Positions 1-8,215 of a stretch of DNA of 53,027 bases are shown here, one piece after another (the stretch's first letter is position 1; every line of letters starts with the position of its first letter). Source of the stretch: Myxococcales bacterium (GTDB lineage: Bacteria > Lernaellota > Lernaellaia > Lernaellales > Lernaellaceae); assembly GCA_012517325.1 (NCBI GenBank), contig JAAYVF010000011.1, forward strand, positions 1-53,027, written 5' to 3'. The translations under genes and the position numbers were made by a program. The notes beneath the pieces are model-generated. The model did not search any database. It saw only the letters and a program-made list of their open reading frames with translations, and was not told the origin of the DNA.

Positions 1-73
1 CCTCCAGGACGCAGACCAGCAACCTCATCCGCTGTAACTCCTTGGGAGTCATCGAAATCATGTCCTTCTTCAT
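1..73 (-). CDS. ISNCY-like transposase, 5' fragment cut by window edge
   Basis: ATG at 73 on the minus strand opens a frame that runs off the window after about 24 codons. It begins M-K-K-D-M-I-S-M-T-P-K-E-L-Q-R and continues R-L-L-V-C-V-L-E-G, which resembles the N-terminus of ISNCY-family transposases as I remember them. The same codons occur at 52945-53027 in the opposite orientation. Only the N-terminus is visible, so the family call is tentative and catalytic residues cannot be seen. Confidence 0.6.
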   Translation of the reverse strand, partial: MKKDMISMTPKELQRMRLLVCVLE

Positions 74-126
74 GGGGGACATAATCGCTAAGCAGTTACA
101 GGGGACAAAGTCGCTAAGCTAATACA
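1..126. repeat. Left copy of window-terminal inverted repeat (IS end)
   Basis: The reverse complement of this segment is identical over 126 bp to 52892-53017. It contains an IS terminus with two near-identical 18-bp boxes, CTTAGCGACTTTGTCCCC and CTTAGCGATTATGTCCCC (here on the minus strand at about 101-118 and 75-92), followed by the start of a transposase gene reading out of the window. Such doubled boxes before the transposase start are in my recollection typical of ISNCY-type elements. The segment probably marks where a contig broke inside a multicopy IS. Confidence 0.85.
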
Positions 127-257
127 GGCGCGAACCGCGTTTTTCACTCCGCGATATTTCGTACAAAACGCCGATTTTCGTCGGTTTTGTTTGGCCGGCC
201 GATGAGGAAAACGGCGAACCGGGCGCGTAAACTTTTTTTCCTCGCGGGGAAAAATCG

Positions 258-265
258 TATACAAT
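258..265 (+). promoter_or_regulatory. Candidate -10 element upstream of the zinc-ribbon gene
   Basis: TATACAAT lies 30 bp before the ATG at 295 and includes TACAAT, a five of six match to TATAAT. No convincing -35 box sits 16-18 bp upstream. A similar ATACAAT stands before the radical-SAM gene at 4799. Confidence 0.3.
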
Positions 266-294
266 GGTTCGGCACACTGATGTGAGGAGGTCAC

Positions 295-753
295 ATGCCG
301 TATTGTCCCCGATGCAAAACCGAGTACGTCGCCGGCGTGTCCGTTTGTTCCGATTGCGGCGTGGAACTGGTTCCCGCGCTGACGCCCGAACAAATGGAGG
401 ACGAAGACCACCCCAATTACCAATACGAAGTGGCCACCGAGGCGCTCGGCGAAATCCAAACCCGGATCCTCTGCGCCGAACTCGAACAGGCCGGCATCCC
501 CTACATCCTGTCGGGCGACGAGTTGGGCACGGTGCACGTCTATCCCGCCAAGGATTCGCGCGTCTGGGTGCCCAAGCGCTACCTGGAAAAAACCAAGGAA
601 CTGCTGGAAACCGTTCTGACCCCGGCCGACGACGAGTCGTTGGAAACCGACGCGGCCGGCGACAATGTCGAAATCTTCTTTTGCGACCATTGCGGCGCCG
701 AGGTACCGAGCGACGCCAAGAAATGCCCGGAGTGCGGCGAATCGTTCGAATAA
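295..753 (+). CDS. Double zinc-ribbon protein with DUF2007-like centre
   Basis: A 152-residue soluble protein with three parts. An N-terminal zinc ribbon (residues 4-22) has paired C-x2-C motifs, CPRC and CSDC. A central segment (about 50-105) looks like DUF2007/'putative signal-transducing' domains, with the pattern of a helix, 'LEQAGIPYILSGDE' and 'VWVPKRYLEKTKELLE'. A C-terminal zinc ribbon (about 129-147) has CDHC and CPEC. The eight cysteines suggest two structural zinc sites. The start is fixed by GAGGAGG at 284-290, four bases before the ATG. No partner gene is adjacent on this strand and the next gene converges on it. The cellular role of DUF2007 proteins is not established, so I assign no reaction. 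Confidence 0.8.
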   Translation: MPYCPRCKTEYVAGVSVCSDCGVELVPALTPEQMEDEDHPNYQYEVATEALGEIQTRILCAELEQAGIPYILSGDELGTVHVYPAKDSRVWVPKRYLEKTKELLETVLTPADDESLETDAAGDNVEIFFCDHCGAEVPSDAKKCPECGESFE

Positions 754-770
754 AAGAAAAACAATCCTGA

Positions 771-2057
771 TCAGGCCGGGGCGCGTTTCACCGCCCGCAC
801 GATCACTTCACTGCCCAGAATGGCGATCTCTTCGTCGACGGCCAACCCGAGCCGCTCCAGTTCGGCGCGCAGGCGCTCGCGGGTGTAAGGGTTCGGATGC
901 CGGCCCGCCGTGCGGGTCGGTTGGATGCGGGAATAAAACCAATTGACCAGCGGCCAGCGCCACGAGCCGTAATCGGGCGTGCCGACGATCAGCGAACCGC
1001 CCGCGGCCAGGACGCGCGCGGCCTCGGCCAGGAGGTTCCGGTCGGCGTTATCCTCGATGACCTCCGAACAGACGACCGTGGCGAAGGCGCCGTCGGCGAA
1101 GGGGAGCCGGCCGGCGTCGGCCAGCACCACCCGGCGGTTGTAGCGCCGCAAAAACCGCAGCTTCGCCGGATTGGCGTCCACCGCGATCACCCCCGGGTAC
1201 TGCGCGGCGAAGACCGACGATCCGCTGCCCACGTCCAGCACCGGGCCCGGCGCGCGTAGCAGCGAGGTCACGGCCCGGTAGCGGCGGCGTTGCCAGAACC
1301 GTTGCAGGGGAATCCGGCTGTAAAACGCGTTGAAATCGTAATCCGCCGCGTTCAGGTCGTGGCGCTGCTTCCAGAGGTCGACGACGGTCCGCAGATAGCC
1401 GACGCCGAAGCGCAGAATGCGGGCGTTGCTGGCCCCGGCCAGGCGCGGCTGGTAAAAAAACGGTACCTCGCGCACGTGGTAGCCGCCGCGCAGCAGCGCC
1501 ACCAGGATTTGCTGCAGCACGTCGAAATTGCCGCCCGCGAACGACAGCTCGCGCAGCGCGGCGCGCCGGTACAACCGGAAGCCCGATGACAGGTCGCCGA
1601 TGGGAATCGACAGCGCCGTCGCGAAAAAGGCGTTGAGCACGCGCGACAGCAGGTAGCGCCCGTAGGGCATCACGGCGTAACCGCCCGGCACGTAACGGCT
1701 GGCGATGACCAGGTCGGCGTCCGCCCGCGCCCGCCAGAGGCTTTCGACGAATTGCGGCGGATGCGAAAGGTCGGCGTCCATCGTCAGCACCCACTCGCCC
1801 CGGGCCCGCGCGAACCCGGCCAGCAGCGCGCCGCCGTAACCCGGCTGCGTCTGTCCGATCACCTCGGCGCCGTGCCGCCGTGCGACCTCCGCCGTGCCGT
1901 CCGGCGACGCGGCGTCGACCACCACCACCTCGAAAGCGAGGCCGAGCCGCGCGCCGACCCCGCGCACGCCGTCCACGGCCGACCCGATGCTGTCCGCCTC
2001 GTTGCGGGCCGGGATGATGACGCTCAGGTCCAAATCTTTTTCGGGCGAAGTCGCCAC
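771..2057 (-). CDS. Glycosyltransferase family 2 - SAM methyltransferase fusion
   Basis: A 428-residue two-domain protein. Residues 10-230 form a GT-A glycosyltransferase 2 domain like polyprenyl-phosphate mannose/glucose synthases: 'SVIIPARNEADSI' at the nucleotide-binding strand and the metal-binding D-A-D at 94-96. Residues 270-425 form a class I methyltransferase, with motif I 'VLDVGSGS' (273-280), an acidic strand-2 residue in 'AVDAN' and 'LPFADGAFATVVCSEVIED'. No membrane segments follow the GT domain. The likely role is transfer of a sugar to a lipid carrier or glycan, with methylation by the fused domain; this is inference. Start is GTG 2057 with GGAG seven bases upstream. It is transcribed away from the phosphoesterase gene's terminator and converges with the zinc-ribbon gene. 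Confidence 0.85.
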   Translation of the reverse strand: MATSPEKDLDLSVIIPARNEADSIGSAVDGVRGVGARLGLAFEVVVVDAASPDGTAEVARRHGAEVIGQTQPGYGGALLAGFARARGEWVLTMDADLSHPPQFVESLWRARADADLVIASRYVPGGYAVMPYGRYLLSRVLNAFFATALSIPIGDLSSGFRLYRRAALRELSFAGGNFDVLQQILVALLRGGYHVREVPFFYQPRLAGASNARILRFGVGYLRTVVDLWKQRHDLNAADYDFNAFYSRIPLQRFWQRRRYRAVTSLLRAPGPVLDVGSGSSVFAAQYPGVIAVDANPAKLRFLRRYNRRVVLADAGRLPFADGAFATVVCSEVIEDNADRNLLAEAARVLAAGGSLIVGTPDYGSWRWPLVNWFYSRIQPTRTAGRHPNPYTRERLRAELERLGLAVDEEIAILGSEVIVRAVKRAPA

Positions 2058-2152
2058 CGCGTTGCTCCAGATTGCCGGGATAACCCGATTTCGGTGCGGC
2101 GATCATAATGCAAAGCGGCCGGCCGGACAAACGGACCGCCGGCGCTCAGCGG

Positions 2153-2184
2153 GAAAAAAAACGGCCGCCCGCGCGGGCGGCCGT
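2153..2184 (-). terminator. Rho-independent terminator of the phosphoesterase gene
   Basis: A near-perfect GC-rich palindrome at 2161-2184 (ACGGCCGCCCGC / GCGGGCGGCCGT) is followed on the minus strand by eight T's (A's at 2154-2161). It lies 27 bp past the stop of the phosphoesterase lipoprotein gene. Confidence 0.85.
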
Positions 2185-2210
2185 CCGTTCTTGCGCGATC
2201 GCCGGCCGGC

Positions 2211-4196
2211 TCAGTACAACGTGCCGAGCACCTCGGCGGAGGTGACCGGCTCGTCGCTCTCGATTTCGGCCAGCTTGTCGGCGATGTTTTCCGGAAGCTG
2301 AACGAGCAATTCGCGGTTGCGGTCTTCGGGCGAACCCATGCCGCCCAGATCGCCCAGGCCGTCGTAGCCGCCGATCAACTCGTCCTCGAACGCCAATTCG
2401 CGGCCCAGCTCGGACAGCTTGTCGGCGTCGTCGTTTTCGATCGACCAGTGATCGTAAAGGGTCAAGTAGATCGACGCAGTGCCGTCGCGGTTGTCCACCA
2501 GTTCCACGATATGCGCCTGCTGCGGGAAGGTCATGGCCGACGGCGTCTCCACTTCCCAATAGCCGAACAGCGGGTCGCCTTCCGGGTCGGGGTGCGGCAC
2601 GATTTTGTTGTCGTGGCCGTGGCCCACCAGGTGCAAAATGACGTTTTCGTAGCTGTTGAGCAGCGCCGTCAGCTCCTCGCCGCCTTGCGGCGTCGACTCG
2701 ACCGAATGGTGCGAACCGAGGATGACCAGCACCTCGTCGGCGGCGGCCTGATCCAGTTCGTCGGCCAGCCAGGCCAACTGCGTTTCGCCGATGCCGCCGT
2801 CGTCCAGCACGGTTTCCTCGCAACTGTCGAGCATCAAAATCCGCACCGGCATCGGCGCCTCGGGCCGGACGTCGCTCCATTCGATGCGGTAGTAGCCACC
2901 GTCCGCGCCGTTCACCTTGCCGTCGCTGTTGCGGTCGACGAACCCGTGGCCTTGCGCGTGCAGCATTTGCATGACGCCGTCATGGTACAAAAACGCGCGA
3001 TCGGGGTCGGAGGCGATCACCACGCCGTCGTCGCTCGCGTCGCCCGGCGTGTCGTGGGTCAGCGTTAGCAGGTCGAACCGCGGATCGAGGTCGTTCAGAT
3101 AGTTGTCGGGGATCTGACCGGCGAGTTTCGCCACCTGAAACACCAGCCGCCAGTCGAGGTTCATGCCGAACAGGCCGTTGCCGATGTACAGCGGCTGGTC
3201 GGGATTGGCTTCCCAGTATTGCACGGCGGAGGCCAGGCCGGGGATATAGCCGAAGTACGACAGGTCGCCCGTGAAATCGTCGTCCTTGAAAAAGGTCAGC
3301 GCGGTATCCGGCTCGAAGTTGCCGGTGGCCAGCACGTCGTGGTTGCCGATCGCCGAGAACCACGGCAGCGGGTCGCCGTCGGACCGCAACAGGCCCGGGG
3401 TCGGCACGTCGGCGTTGGAGTTGGGATAGCCCGACCGGTTGAAGGCGTCGATGTTATTGCCGTCGCCGTCGGTTTCCTGGATGCCGAAATCGCGTTCGCC
3501 GCGATCGAGGCCCGTATCCGGATCGAGGTCGAGATCGCCGGAATCGACGCGGGTGTAACCGGGTTTGCCCGACGCTAAACCGTTGCCGTCGAACACGTCG
3601 ATGAGCTGCCGCAGCTCGTTCAACTGGCCGTTGTCGGTGCTGTCGCCCAAGCTTAGCGCCAGGTCGAAGTCGCGGCCGTAATCCGACTGGAGGCGATTGG
3701 CGGTGCGCACCAGCGCGTTGAGCTGCTGGGCCCCCAGATCCTCCTGCGGCCGGAACGCCGCGTTGAACGTGCCGCCGAGGATGAGGTTGGAGTCGAAGAA
3801 CGTCAGCCGCGTCGGCGCTTCCTCGTCGGTCTGGTGCAAATCGGTGAAGACGGTGAAGTAGCTCATCGAGAGCCGCTTGGCCTCGCCCGGTTCCAGGTAA
3901 GGCGTCGCGCCCAGGTCGTTGCGCTGCTCATGCGGTTCGCCGGGACCCTCGCCGAGCACGTAGCTGTTGCCCTCCGGCACCGGTATCAACGTGACATCCA
4001 GCGTCGTGGGCACGGGCGTCGTCGCGGGGCTGGCATCGTCGTTGTCGTCGTTGTCGTCGTCATCGCCGCCGTTGTCGTCGTCGGCCGCGTCGTCGTTATC
4101 GTCGTCGTCGCCGCCGCAGCCGGTTCCAAACAGCCAACAGGCCGATAAAACCAGCCCGAGCAACAACCAAAAGAGAACCTGCATCTTGCGTGACAT
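2211..4196 (-). CDS. Calcineurin-like metallophosphoesterase lipoprotein
   Basis: A 661-residue exported lipoprotein. The signal peptide ends in a good lipobox, L-S-A-C (17-20); a second possible cysteine follows at 27. A D/N-rich linker (about 30-54) leads to a calcineurin-like phosphoesterase domain. Recognisable metal-site motifs are 'FTDLHQ' (D-x-H), 'LSLGDSTDN' (GD), 'AIGNHDVL' (GNHD), 'LGSHHS' and 'LVGHGHDN' (GHxH). It resembles the long bacterial TIGR03767/03768-type phosphoesterases from memory. The substrate is unknown; it is likely a periplasmic or surface phosphodi- or monoesterase tethered by its lipid and spaced from the membrane by the linker. It is monocistronic, with its own terminator at 2153-2184. 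Confidence 0.85.
   Translation of the reverse strand: MSRKMQVLFWLLLGLVLSACWLFGTGCGGDDDDNDDAADDDNGGDDDDNDDNDDASPATTPVPTTLDVTLIPVPEGNSYVLGEGPGEPHEQRNDLGATPYLEPGEAKRLSMSYFTVFTDLHQTDEEAPTRLTFFDSNLILGGTFNAAFRPQEDLGAQQLNALVRTANRLQSDYGRDFDLALSLGDSTDNGQLNELRQLIDVFDGNGLASGKPGYTRVDSGDLDLDPDTGLDRGERDFGIQETDGDGNNIDAFNRSGYPNSNADVPTPGLLRSDGDPLPWFSAIGNHDVLATGNFEPDTALTFFKDDDFTGDLSYFGYIPGLASAVQYWEANPDQPLYIGNGLFGMNLDWRLVFQVAKLAGQIPDNYLNDLDPRFDLLTLTHDTPGDASDDGVVIASDPDRAFLYHDGVMQMLHAQGHGFVDRNSDGKVNGADGGYYRIEWSDVRPEAPMPVRILMLDSCEETVLDDGGIGETQLAWLADELDQAAADEVLVILGSHHSVESTPQGGEELTALLNSYENVILHLVGHGHDNKIVPHPDPEGDPLFGYWEVETPSAMTFPQQAHIVELVDNRDGTASIYLTLYDHWSIENDDADKLSELGRELAFEDELIGGYDGLGDLGGMGSPEDRNRELLVQLPENIADKLAEIESDEPVTSAEVLGTLY
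4034..4114. repeat. Asp/Asn-encoding low-complexity tract (phosphoesterase linker)
   Basis: GTCGTCGTT-type trinucleotide repeats on the plus strand encode the DDDDNDD linker just after the lipobox of the phosphoesterase. Related tracts occur at 23380-23516 and 43207-43371. Confidence 0.75.
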
Positions 4197-4370
4197 GGGG
4201 ACTCCTTGAAAAAAGCTTGCTTTCGGATTGATCGGAGATTCACCGGAACCAAACCGATTTTTAGCATTTTTTTCATCAAAGCAAAGCCCTTTTCCTTTTT
4301 GCGGCGATTCTCAATAAAATGGCTTGTTGTCGAAGGCCAGAAACATGCCGGCTCGGCGGGAGGAAGGATC

Positions 4371-4703
4371 ATGAATAAAAAACGGCTCGGCGGCGTTCTC
4401 ATGCTGCTGTTGTTGCTGGCGGTTTCCATCGCGTTGTCGGCCGACCGGCGGGTCGCTCCCGACTGCACCTGCAAGGGCTTCAAGCTCTACGGAAAAATCC
4501 AGTTCGTCAGCGCCTTCCCCGATCTGAAGGTCAAGGCGGTCGGCGCGTTTCCTGATCTGAAGGTGCAAACCGTTTCGGCGTTTCCCGACAAATGCGGCAA
4601 ATGGCAGGTGGTGGACGCCTTTCCCGACACCAAGGTGCAGTTCGTCGACGCGTTCGAGGACGTCAAGGTGCAGTTCGTCGACGCCTTTCCCGGCCTGCCC
4701 TGA
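4371..4703 (+). CDS. Small secreted FPD-repeat protein
   Basis: A 110-residue protein with a signal peptide (1-24, cleavage near A-L-S-A) and a mature part built of six short repeats ending in A-F-P-D or a variant. The repeats fall at about residues 41-51, 52-62, 63-73, 74-86, 87-97 and 98-108, eleven residues each except one of thirteen. Each is a strand-like K-V-Q-x-V-x-A-F-P-D. Three cysteines (32, 34, 75) could form a disulfide. The pattern recalls, from memory, families described as the 7(1) septoil knot fold; that is a hypothesis. Start at ATG 4371 is chosen over the longer in-frame ATG at 4206 because GGGAGG lies just upstream and a clean signal peptide follows. Function unknown. Confidence 0.75.
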   Translation: MNKKRLGGVLMLLLLLAVSIALSADRRVAPDCTCKGFKLYGKIQFVSAFPDLKVKAVGAFPDLKVQTVSAFPDKCGKWQVVDAFPDTKVQFVDAFEDVKVQFVDAFPGLP

Positions 4704-4745
4704 GTTTTTGCGACCCGTTCCAACCGGCGTTTGAACCGCCGCGTT

Positions 4746-4774
4746 TTGCGCCGGCCGCCGATCCCGCATACAAT
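4746..4774 (+). promoter_or_regulatory. Candidate promoter of the radical-SAM operon
   Basis: TTGCGC (4746-4751), a 17-bp spacer and TACAAT (4769-4774) precede the 4799 start by 24 bp. The -10 is five of six, the -35 only three of six. Confidence 0.35.
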
Positions 4775-4798
4775 CGGTTTTTTCGGAGGTCAGGCCCG

Positions 4799-6151
4799 AT
4801 GAAGCCCCGTCTGCTCCTGCTCAACCCGCCGGCCGCGCGGCCGACCCTGCGGGATGATTTTTGCTCCTCGACGAGCAAGGCGGGATACCTTTGGCAGCCG
4901 ATCGACCTGATTTGCCAGAGCGGTTACCTGGACGCCGATTACGACCTGCGCCTGCTGGACGCACCGGTGGCGCAAACGGCCGCGGGACCGGCCGAGGAAG
5001 CGATCGTCGCCTGGCGGCCGGAGGCGATTTTTTCGCTGACGGGCAGCGCCGCTTTTCCGGAGGACTTCGAATTTTTGGGCCGCGTGGCGGAGCGGTTACC
5101 GGCGGCGCGGCTGTTCGTCGGCGGCGATCTGGCGCGCTTCCATCCGGACTGGGTGCTGGCCGAGTATCCGTTCATCGAGGGCGTCGTGTTGGATTTCACC
5201 CGCCCAGCGCTGCGCGATTGCCTCGCGGGACGCCCCGCCGACCGGTCGGCCCTGGCGCGGCGCGGCGAAACCGCTTCGCCCCTCCCCCTGGCCGCCGGCG
5301 AGTTTTCGTATCCGTGGCCGCGCCACGACCTGTTTTGGGCCTTGCCGTACCGCATGCCGTTTCTCGGCCGGCCGTTCGCGTCCGTCCTGACCAATTACGG
5401 TTGCGCCAATTCGTGCGCCTACTGCAATTCGTGCCGGATCGGTTTCGCCCGGCGGTCGTTCGACAATCTCTTCGCCGAACTCGACCGCCTCGACGCCCTG
5501 GGCATCCGCCACTTGTTCGTCAAGGATTTCACCTTCAACCAGCCGCCGGCGCGCGCCCGGGAACTGCTGGAAACCTGGGCCGCGCGACGGTATCGCTTTC
5601 GCTGGACCGGCTACCTGCGCGCCGAGACGATCGACGCCGAACTGGCCGCCCTGCTCGCCCGGACGGGTTGCGTCATGGCACAGATCGGCCTGGAAACGGC
5701 GAATCAATCCGCGCTCGCGGCGGCGCGGCCGGGGGCGGACCTGGCGCGGGCCCGCGAGGGCATCGCGCACCTGCGGCGGGCGGGCGTCAGCGCCGGCGCG
5801 CATTTCATTTTCGGACTGCCGGGCGACGGCGAGGCCGGTTACGACGCGACGATCGCGCTGGCCGAATCGCTGCCGCTCGCCTACGCGTCGTTCAACCATT
5901 ACACCAACCGGCCGGGCGCGCGGTTGGCGGCGGAGTCGCCGGCGACAGGCATCGCGCGACTCGATCCCTCGGGCCAAGCGGCGGCCGATCCGGCGTTGTC
6001 CCGCTGGGTTGGTCTGGCGTACCGGCGGTTTTATCGGCGGCCCGCCTACTGGTTTTCGCTGTGGCGTTCGGCGCGCGCGGCGGGTAGTCTGGCGGCCTTG
6101 TGGTCGATGGGCGTTTCGTGGCTGGCCGCCCGTCTGAGGAAAGCAGCATGA
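4799..6151 (+). CDS. B12-binding-like radical SAM protein
   Basis: A 450-residue protein. Residues 1-140 look like the Rossmann-type cobalamin-binding domain of class B radical-SAM enzymes, but the DxHxxG cobalamin-ligand motif is not evident, so B12 binding is doubtful. The radical-SAM core (about 190-400) carries 'GCANSCAYC' with cluster cysteines C202, C206 and C209, then 'FVKDFTFN' and 'GLETAN'. The start is ATG 4799 with GGAGG nine bases upstream; a longer in-frame reading would run through the preceding repeat-protein gene. Its stop overlaps the next start (ATGA), so the three radical-SAM genes form a coupled operon. The substrate is unknown; relatives act on lipids, tetrapyrroles and peptides. 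Confidence 0.8.
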   Translation: MKPRLLLLNPPAARPTLRDDFCSSTSKAGYLWQPIDLICQSGYLDADYDLRLLDAPVAQTAAGPAEEAIVAWRPEAIFSLTGSAAFPEDFEFLGRVAERLPAARLFVGGDLARFHPDWVLAEYPFIEGVVLDFTRPALRDCLAGRPADRSALARRGETASPLPLAAGEFSYPWPRHDLFWALPYRMPFLGRPFASVLTNYGCANSCAYCNSCRIGFARRSFDNLFAELDRLDALGIRHLFVKDFTFNQPPARARELLETWAARRYRFRWTGYLRAETIDAELAALLARTGCVMAQIGLETANQSALAAARPGADLARAREGIAHLRRAGVSAGAHFIFGLPGDGEAGYDATIALAESLPLAYASFNHYTNRPGARLAAESPATGIARLDPSGQAAADPALSRWVGLAYRRFYRRPAYWFSLWRSARAAGSLAALWSMGVSWLAARLRKAA

Positions 6152-7188
6152 ACCGGGTCTGGAAACATCTGAAATACCCCTGGCGCTACCCCGGCATCGT
6201 GCCGCGCGCCGCCGGGAACTATTTCCGCCTCTTCGTGCTGTCGCAGCCGCGCCTGCGCGCCGTCGAATTCGCCCTGACCTACGATTGCTCGTGCCGTTGC
6301 GAACATTGCTCCGCCGCGCTGCTGAAAAAACACGGCGGGCCGCTTCTGGACACGGCGGAGGTTTGCGACGCACTGGGACAGTTGCATCGCCTCGGCGCGA
6401 TGAACATCAACCTGACCGGCGGCGAGGCGCTGCTGCGGCCCGACCTGGAGGCTATCGTCCGCGCCGCGCACCCGCGAAGCACGGTCGTTTCGCTGGCGAC
6501 CAGCGGCGTGCTGCTGACGGCGGCGGTCGCGGCCGATCTGCGCCGCTGGGGTGTGCGCATCGTCACCATCAGCATCGATTCGGCCGACCCCGCGACGCAC
6601 GACCGCTCGCGCGGCCGGGCCGGCGTTTTCGAGGCCGCGATGGCCGCGACGCGCCACTGCCGCGAGCGGGGCATCGACGTTTTCTGGTGCACGATCCTGA
6701 CGCCCGAGAACGCGGCCGACGGCGACCTGCGGCGGCTGGTGGATCGCGCGGGGGCCGAAGGGCTGACGATCACCATCAATTATCCCTGCCCGGTCGGCGG
6801 CTGGGCGGACCGCCGTTTCGCGATCACCGACGAGCTGCGCGCGCTGCACGCCGAGTTGCTGCGCCAACCGCACGTGCGCTGGGAAGGCCATTCGAACTTC
6901 CGCCGCGAAGGCTGCCCGGCAGGCCTCGAAAAGCTCTACCTCGGCCCGTGGGGCGACGTCATGCCCTGCCCGTTCATTCACCTTTCGTACGGCAACCTGC
7001 GCGAACGGCCGCTGGCCGAGATCTGGCGCACGATGCGGTCGGCCGGCACCTTCGACACCATCCGCGACGGGTGCCCGCTGGCGACCGACCCCAAGTTCGT
7101 CCGCGAAATGATCGAACCAATCTACCGGCAGGAAGAGCACCCCATGCCGCACACGCGCCATCCGCACGAGGGAAAGGCGGGCCGATGA
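6148..7188 (+). CDS. Radical SAM/SPASM protein (first of tandem pair)
   Basis: A 346-residue radical-SAM enzyme. The N-terminal segment has no catalytic motif; 'VEFALTYDCSCRCEHC' supplies cluster cysteines C47, C51 and C54, and 'LTGGEALLRPDLE' is the SAM-binding GGE motif. A C-terminal SPASM-like region follows: 'GCPAG', 'GDVMPCPF', 'SYGNLRERPLAEIW' and a late Cys near 'DGCPL'. It overlaps the previous gene by ATGA, with GAGGAAAG just upstream, and overlaps the next gene in the same way. It is clearly paralogous to the protein at 7185. The likely job is radical modification of a peptide or small molecule; no precursor peptide was found nearby. Confidence 0.85.
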   Translation: MNRVWKHLKYPWRYPGIVPRAAGNYFRLFVLSQPRLRAVEFALTYDCSCRCEHCSAALLKKHGGPLLDTAEVCDALGQLHRLGAMNINLTGGEALLRPDLEAIVRAAHPRSTVVSLATSGVLLTAAVAADLRRWGVRIVTISIDSADPATHDRSRGRAGVFEAAMAATRHCRERGIDVFWCTILTPENAADGDLRRLVDRAGAEGLTITINYPCPVGGWADRRFAITDELRALHAELLRQPHVRWEGHSNFRREGCPAGLEKLYLGPWGDVMPCPFIHLSYGNLRERPLAEIWRTMRSAGTFDTIRDGCPLATDPKFVREMIEPIYRQEEHPMPHTRHPHEGKAGR

Positions 7189-8162
7189 TCGCCGGCGCGC
7201 GGAACCTGCGCTACGTGGCGCGTTTCCCGCGCCTGCTGCCCAAGCTGGCCGGCGACTACCTGCGCGTGCTGGCCGGCCGGCGCGTGCTGCGCGGCGTCGA
7301 GTTCGCCGTCACCTACCGCTGCAATTTCGACTGCGCCCACTGCCTGACCAAAAGCGTCGTCGATGCGCGACAGACGGAACTCACCCGCGAGGAAATCGGC
7401 GACATCGCGCGGCAGATCGACCGCCTGGGCGCGATCTTCATTAACTTCACCGGCGGCGAGGCCCTGCTGCGCGACGACCTGGAAGCGATCGTCGCCGACA
7501 CCGCCCGGCTCCGCGGCCTGCTGGTCACCCTGGCGTCCAACGCCTACGCGCTGACGCCGGAAAAACTGGCGGCGTTGCAAAAACGCGGCCTGGCCATGCT
7601 GACCCTGTCGCTCGACGGGCCCGACCCCGCGTCGCACAACCGCTTTCGCCAACGGCCGGGCGCGTTCGCCCGCGTCGCCGCGACCGTCCGCGCGTCGCGG
7701 TCGCTACGGATGCCGGTCTGGCTCAACGCCGTGGCGACCCGCAACAACCTGAACGACGGTTCCCTGGAACGGCTGGCCGATCTCGCCCGCGAATGGGGCT
7801 GCCTGCTGACGATCAATCTGCCGTACGCCACGGGCGGCTGGCGCGACGCGGACGTGCGCCTGGGCGACGCCGAATATCGACGGTATCTCGCCCTGCTGCG
7901 CTTGCCGCAGGTGCGTTGGGAGGGGTCGTCCAACTGGGGACGCGCGGGCTGCCCGGCCGGCTCGGAGAAGATTTACGTTTCGCCCTACGGCGACGTGTTT
8001 CCCTGCGCCGTCCTGCAAACGAGTTACGGGAATTTGCGCCAAGAGCCGCTGGCCACGATCTTTCGCCGGCTGGGAGAAGAGCCGCTGTTCGACGGCCGGT
8101 GCAAACCGTGCCTGTCGGCGGAAGCCCCCGAACTGCTGCCCGACCGTCTGAAGAACCGGTGA
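7185..8162 (+). CDS. Radical SAM/SPASM protein (second of tandem pair)
   Basis: A 325-residue paralogue of the preceding protein. 'VEFAVTYRCNFDCAHC' gives cysteines C46, C50 and C53. 'INFTGGEALLRDDLEAI', 'SLDGPDPASHNRF' and the C-terminal 'GCPAGSEKIYVSPYGDVFPC', with a final C-x2-C (CKPC), match a SPASM auxiliary-cluster region. The true start is ATG 7185, overlapping the preceding stop; the longer reading is out of frame with the upstream gene and has no ribosome site. The two proteins share phrases throughout, indicating tandem duplication. The operon ends at 8162 facing the convergent methyltransferase gene. Confidence 0.85.
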   Translation: MIAGARNLRYVARFPRLLPKLAGDYLRVLAGRRVLRGVEFAVTYRCNFDCAHCLTKSVVDARQTELTREEIGDIARQIDRLGAIFINFTGGEALLRDDLEAIVADTARLRGLLVTLASNAYALTPEKLAALQKRGLAMLTLSLDGPDPASHNRFRQRPGAFARVAATVRASRSLRMPVWLNAVATRNNLNDGSLERLADLAREWGCLLTINLPYATGGWRDADVRLGDAEYRRYLALLRLPQVRWEGSSNWGRAGCPAGSEKIYVSPYGDVFPCAVLQTSYGNLRQEPLATIFRRLGEEPLFDGRCKPCLSAEAPELLPDRLKNR

Positions 8163-8215
8163 TCGCCGTCCTGAAGAGATCCATGGCCGTTACGCTCTGA
8201 ATTCGCGATGGCCGC

